Shown here: positions 60,699 to 64,000 of the stretch, in pieces
How the letters are laid out: every line of letters starts with the position of its first letter
How positions within the stretch are numbered: the stretch's first letter is position 1
Source of the DNA: an uncultured Candidatus Melainabacteria bacterium
Lineage (GTDB): Bacteria; Cyanobacteriota; Vampirovibrionia; Gastranaerophilales; Gastranaerophilaceae
NCBI GenBank assembly: GCA_934718275.1
Contig: CAKUZD010000002.1
Span: 186,001 to 250,000, forward strand
Direction: 5' to 3'
Length of the DNA stretch: 64,000 nucleotides
Position numbers and translations under genes: made by a program
Notes under the pieces: model-generated
Databases searched by the model: none
Told to the model about the DNA's origin: nothing
Seen by the model: only the letters and a program-made list of their open reading frames with translations

Positions 60699-61579
60699 AT
60701 GAAAAGATTTGAATTTGAGAACGTTCTCGGGGGGGGGGCAATCGCCGAATAACCTCTCATAATCATAGTTTTGGACTGGTTGAAACATTAAAAAGGTCAT
60801 CTTTTTATAATGGGGCATTAAAAAGATTCTTCGCTATCGCTCAGAATGTCGATAACAATAGAAGGTGTAATATTATTTGTGCCTTCACGCTTGCAGAGGT
60901 CTTAATCACTCTTGGCATTATTGGTGTTGTTGCAGCTATGACAATGCCTGCATTGATACATAGTTACCAAAAGCAGGTTACTGTAAATAAATTAAAAAAG
61001 GCTTATTCAATATTGGGACAAATTGCGCAACAAGGTGTAAGTGAGAATTCTCCTGCTGAAATAATGGCAGGAGATAGTGTAGATGCTGCTACAACCAAAG
61101 ATTTTTTTGAGAACTATTGGTTAAAATATTTTAAGGGTGCAGAGGTTTACAATAAAAAAATTTTTTTAAATGATGGAGATCCATTATATAGACAATATAA
61201 TGGAAATTTAGGGAGTACGCATATATATACAGACTATAGTTTTGGTCGAATATTTTTTGCAACAGCCGATAATATGACGTTTTATCTAAATATTATGAAT
61301 TGGGTTAATACAAAGTATGATGATGATGGAAATTTAGTATCGCAAGATGCGGTATTTTCTTCACGCCAAGATGTTACAGTAGATATTAATGGGATAAATC
61401 CCCCAAATACTTACGGAAAAGATGCTTTTTGCTTTATTGTAGACTTTAAAGATGGAGTTGTTCGGCCTTACGGTTATGGTAGTACATCTTCGGAAATAAA
61501 TGATAGTTGTAGCAAAAATGGTGGTGGAGGCTTCTGTGCTGCTAAAATAATTCGCGAAGGATGGAAAATAAATTATTAG
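60699..61579 (+). pseudogene. Pseudopilin gene out of frame at a G10 tract (likely phase-variable)
   Basis: ATG at 60699 has a GAGAGAGG site but reads only 17 codons before TAA (60750-60752). The downstream frame encodes a full pseudopilin: CAFTLAEVLITLGIIGVVAA at about 60890-60950, a globular part with VTVDINGINPPNTYGKDAF, and a C-terminal Cys pair, ending at 61579. No ATG, GTG or TTG lies in that frame between the tract and 60938, which is already inside the helix. Changing the tract from 10 to 11 (or 8) G joins the ATG to the pilin frame with a long pre-sequence of about 65 residues. ON/OFF switching by slippage is the simplest reading. Confidence 0.75.
60729..60738 (+). repeat. Homopolymeric G10 tract
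   Basis: Ten consecutive G, extraordinary in a genome this AT-rich. It lies 30 nt after the ATG and decides the reading frame of the pseudopilin. Confidence 0.95.
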
Positions 61580-61634
61580 TTTGAGATAAAACTATTAATG
61601 TCCTAACAAGTTCAAAATGACAAGAATTTTATAA

Positions 61635-61668
61635 TTGCAGGAGAGGGAAAAAGTTCCCACTTCTGCAA
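61635..61668. other. Hairpin downstream of phase-variable pilin gene
   Basis: Arms TTGCAGGAGAGGGAA and TTCCCACTTCTGCAA pair with two mismatches around a 4-nt loop. There is no T run, so it is not a classical terminator. The rest of 61580-61747 shows no gene. Confidence 0.55.
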
Positions 61669-61747
61669 AGATAATGTATAGAAAAACAATTTATTTAATA
61701 AACGCTATTAGTATTGAAATTTTTGTAAAAGTATATATAATTATTTT

Positions 61748-62407
61748 ATGGAAAATTTTGATGTTGAAATATGGTTACAGGAATTTACGAGTAAATTATT
61801 TGAAGAATTTGATACTCGTATAAAGTTTGTGGGACTTCAAGGAAGTTATAAGCGAGGAGAGGCAACAGAGGACAGTGATGTTGATTTGGTTGTAATTCTT
61901 GATAAATTAACGTTTGAAGATTTGGTAGAGTATAAAAAGATTATTCATTCGATGCCTTTTTATGAAAAAGCATGTGGGTTTATTTGTGGAGAAGATGAAA
62001 TTTATAATTGGCCGAAATTTGAATTATTTCACCTTCTTAATGATACTTTGCCTTTGCAAGAAAATTTGTTAAATTTTATTCCTCCGTTAAAGCGTGAAGA
62101 TATATTTGATGCAATAAAAATTAATTCTGCAAATTTGTACCATCAACTGTGTCATGGGTATTTATATGAAAATAGAGATATTGAAGTGCTTTATCAGGGG
62201 TATAAAAGGGCTTTTTATATTTTGCAGATACTTTATTATCTCAGGTCTAATAATTATGTTGATACAAAAAAAGAATTGGTTTATTTGTTAGACGGAGAGG
62301 ACAAAGAAATTTTACTAGTAATTATAAATTGGAATTCTTTGGATGTTTTGGATAATACAGACTTTTATTTTGAAAAATTGTTAAATTGGTTGAAATTGCA
62401 TATTTAA
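61748..62407 (+). CDS. Nucleotidyltransferase-domain protein
   Basis: 219 aa. The N-terminal domain has the minimal nucleotidyltransferase signature GLQGSYKRGEATEDSDVDLVVILD (G-S then D-x-D), as in aminoglycoside and MNT-type transferases; the C-terminal 120 residues are helical. Could modify a small molecule or protein; no partner HEPN gene is adjacent. TATAAT (61736-61741) lies exactly 6 nt before the ATG. Confidence 0.82.
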   Translation: MENFDVEIWLQEFTSKLFEEFDTRIKFVGLQGSYKRGEATEDSDVDLVVILDKLTFEDLVEYKKIIHSMPFYEKACGFICGEDEIYNWPKFELFHLLNDTLPLQENLLNFIPPLKREDIFDAIKINSANLYHQLCHGYLYENRDIEVLYQGYKRAFYILQILYYLRSNNYVDTKKELVYLLDGEDKEILLVIINWNSLDVLDNTDFYFEKLLNWLKLHI

Positions 62408-62411
62408 TATT

Positions 62412-64000
62412 TTATTTATTAATTGCAGTTTTGTTACTTAATTTAATTTCTCTTTTTAAGTCGTCAAGAAATTCTTTTGTATATAAAAAGCCTAAATGTG
62501 CACCGTGATTTAATAAAGTTGTTTTTTTGCCTGTGCAAAGTTTTAGTTTTTTGAGCTGAGATTGATTTGTTAAGTAATCGTCAAGTGAATGATAAATTTT
62601 GTAGTTAGAGTTGTTTTGGAAAAAGTCTGTTAAAGATAAAAGACTTGTTTGTTCTTTAAAATCTTTAATTGAGATATCCATATTGCTTAAAAGGTACTTG
62701 TGTACATAATCTTTATAATTCATATTATTTATTTGGTTGTAAAAGTCTGTTTTTTTGTTTTTAGGAGTGTTTTCAAGCGTAAATATCAGGTCTGAAAGTT
62801 TTTGATGCATAATAAAACCTGTGATAAGTTTTCCTTCTTCTTCCGAGAATGGAAGTTTGTTTATTTTTATATCAGGAGTTTCGTCTTTGATATCGGATAA
62901 TTGAACAACTTTTGCTGCTGTTTTAGCAACTTTTTGTTTCAAGTTATCGTTATTTTTCGCCCATTCTTCACCATTTTTGTCAACTTGTTCCATAGCATAA
63001 ATGAGTTCAATAGGCGGACAAATTGAAATATATTTTGTTATGTTCAAAGTGTTGTTATGGTATTCTTGGTCGGCAAGAAATAATGTTGTTAATGCTCCAA
63101 AGGATGTTCCTATAATTGTTTTATCTTGAAATTTGCAATTATATTTGTTTTCAAGATTGCTTATGATTTTTGATGTTACGTCTTTTATATATTCAACATC
63201 TTTTAATGGAAGTCCCGGAGCATAGCCGTTTGGCATGCTTTTTACAAATTCCCACTGAAAATGACTTCCTTGAATAATTACGGAATAACCTTCATCATAA
63301 AAAAGTTTTGCCAAAACAACGGAATGATGAGATTGAATACCTTCTCCTATAGAAGGGTAGATAATTGCAATTGGAGAACTTTTATCTTTTTGCATAATAT
63401 ATTTGAATTTATATGGAGCTTTGGATGGTGTAATGTTTACGGAAGAAGTATGAAATTTTTTTGAAAAACTTCTGTTCCAAATAGATAATTCATTCCAAAT
63501 AGATTTGTCTATATCCGGGTTGTCAAAAAGAGCAGTTCTCATAGAATCAACTACAGGATTTTGTGGATTGTAGTCTTCTATAAGAATGTCAGCCATGAGT
63601 TTTGAATTTGCTAATTCATAACTTTTTAATATTATATTGTCAATATTAGTTCCCCCTTTTAAAATGTCTGCAACTGTCAATTTTTCATTGTTTATGTCAC
63701 TTTCATTTTTTAAATCAGTCATTACAAGTTCCGGATTGATTTCAGGAGGAAGTTCGTTTTCCGTTGATTTAAAACCCTCTTGTAAAATCTCCTTTCTATC
63801 AAGGTTTTCGCATTTGATAAAATTATCAATTCCGTACATTTTTCGAGAAATTTCATAAGGATCTGCATAAGTTGATTCAATCATTTTTATAAGAGGTTGA
63901 AGAAAAGAGGTTCTGTTTACTGTTAATCCTGCTTTTACCATGGCAAGAACAGGGGTGCCGACATAGGTTGTTGGGTTCAGAGAAGTGTCTAAAATTTTGC
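62412..64000 (-). CDS. Alpha/beta-hydrolase-like protein, 5' end beyond window
   Basis: At least 529 residues; the frame is open to the window edge (upstream of the first ATG it reads NPTTYVGTPVLAMVKAG), so the true start lies outside. The middle has a serine-hydrolase elbow TIIGTSFGALTTLFLADQEY (G-x-S-x-G) preceded by PIAIIYPSIGEGIQSHHSVV. A C-terminal LNHGAHLGFLY supplies the likely catalytic His. The first 150 residues are helical and unfamiliar. Probable esterase or lipase; substrate unknown. Confidence 0.75.
   Translation of the reverse strand, partial: KILDTSLNPTTYVGTPVLAMVKAGLTVNRTSFLQPLIKMIESTYADPYEISRKMYGIDNFIKCENLDRKEILQEGFKSTENELPPEINPELVMTDLKNESDINNEKLTVADILKGGTNIDNIILKSYELANSKLMADILIEDYNPQNPVVDSMRTALFDNPDIDKSIWNELSIWNRSFSKKFHTSSVNITPSKAPYKFKYIMQKDKSSPIAIIYPSIGEGIQSHHSVVLAKLFYDEGYSVIIQGSHFQWEFVKSMPNGYAPGLPLKDVEYIKDVTSKIISNLENKYNCKFQDKTIIGTSFGALTTLFLADQEYHNNTLNITKYISICPPIELIYAMEQVDKNGEEWAKNNDNLKQKVAKTAAKVVQLSDIKDETPDIKINKLPFSEEEGKLITGFIMHQKLSDLIFTLENTPKNKKTDFYNQINNMNYKDYVHKYLLSNMDISIKDFKEQTSLLSLTDFFQNNSNYKIYHSLDDYLTNQSQLKKLKLCTGKKTTLLNHGAHLGFLYTKEFLDDLKREIKLSNKTAINK

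Noticed and set aside
61748..62407. MNT antitoxin of a HEPN/MNT pair
   Set aside because: The nucleotidyltransferase motif fits, but the protein is larger than typical MNT and no HEPN gene is adjacent.

Overview
The window is AT-rich (roughly 30% GC by eye) and looks like a chromosome segment of a host-associated bacterium. Pseudopilin-like proteins with a FTLAE-type N-terminus, a SpoIID-domain protein, MurJ, an OPA-type transporter, several lineage-specific coiled-coil proteins and many near-leaderless genes fit a gut Gastranaerophilales-like (Vampirovibrionia/Melainabacteria) genome best. That assignment is an inference from gene style, not from a marker gene.

Layout. 0-1 kb: a MarR regulator and a cupin gene that share one operator sequence. 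1-4.9 kb: a recombination hot spot next to tRNA-Ser(CGA), with a DUF1848 gene remnant and two cassettes of about 1.6 kb, bounded by three copies of a 54-bp repeat whose last copy ends in the tRNA 3' end. The cassettes hold orphan phage-head (MuF-type) fragments, a secreted VRR-NUC-type nuclease, and a protein whose C-terminus strongly resembles vertebrate serum amyloid A, followed by a small membrane protein. 4.9-13.2 kb: core genes (proB-proA, SpoIID-domain protein, murJ, tsaC-type) and an XRE regulator/pseudopilin pair. 13.2-26.3 kb: an accessory island between the tsaC-type gene and lipA. It holds a LlaJI/BsuMI-like restriction system (LlaJI-type nuclease, McrB-type GTPase, C5 methyltransferase), a 1536-aa helicase-nuclease, an unknown gene, and a prophage scrap (MuF fused to a papain-like toxin, a convergent candidate immunity gene, a truncated DUF2213 protease).

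26.3-48.4 kb: housekeeping genes. These include lipoate metabolism (lipA, lpd-like, a lipoate ligase/octanoyltransferase), alr, cysS, ftsY, nusB, gmk, coaBC, a Nif3-like gene, a DnaQ-type exonuclease and thioredoxin, with lineage-specific genes between them. The M14 carboxypeptidase gene here carries an in-frame DUF559 nuclease element with hairpin-bearing inverted ends. 48.5-64 kb: a giant coiled-coil protein, a secreted GH13 protein, a ROK sugar kinase, a GAF-GGDEF-HD-GYP protein overlapping thiL, ispD, a third pseudopilin out of frame with its start because of a G10 tract, a nucleotidyltransferase, and an alpha/beta hydrolase cut by the window edge.

How parts may work together. Foreign-DNA defence (restriction plus helicase-nuclease) sits beside toxin modules of phage-head origin. 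Many genes have a -10 box only 6-9 nt from the ATG, which suggests frequent leaderless translation. Two pseudopilin genes have their own divergent XRE regulator and the third has a likely phase-variation tract, so this surface-protein family appears switched individually.
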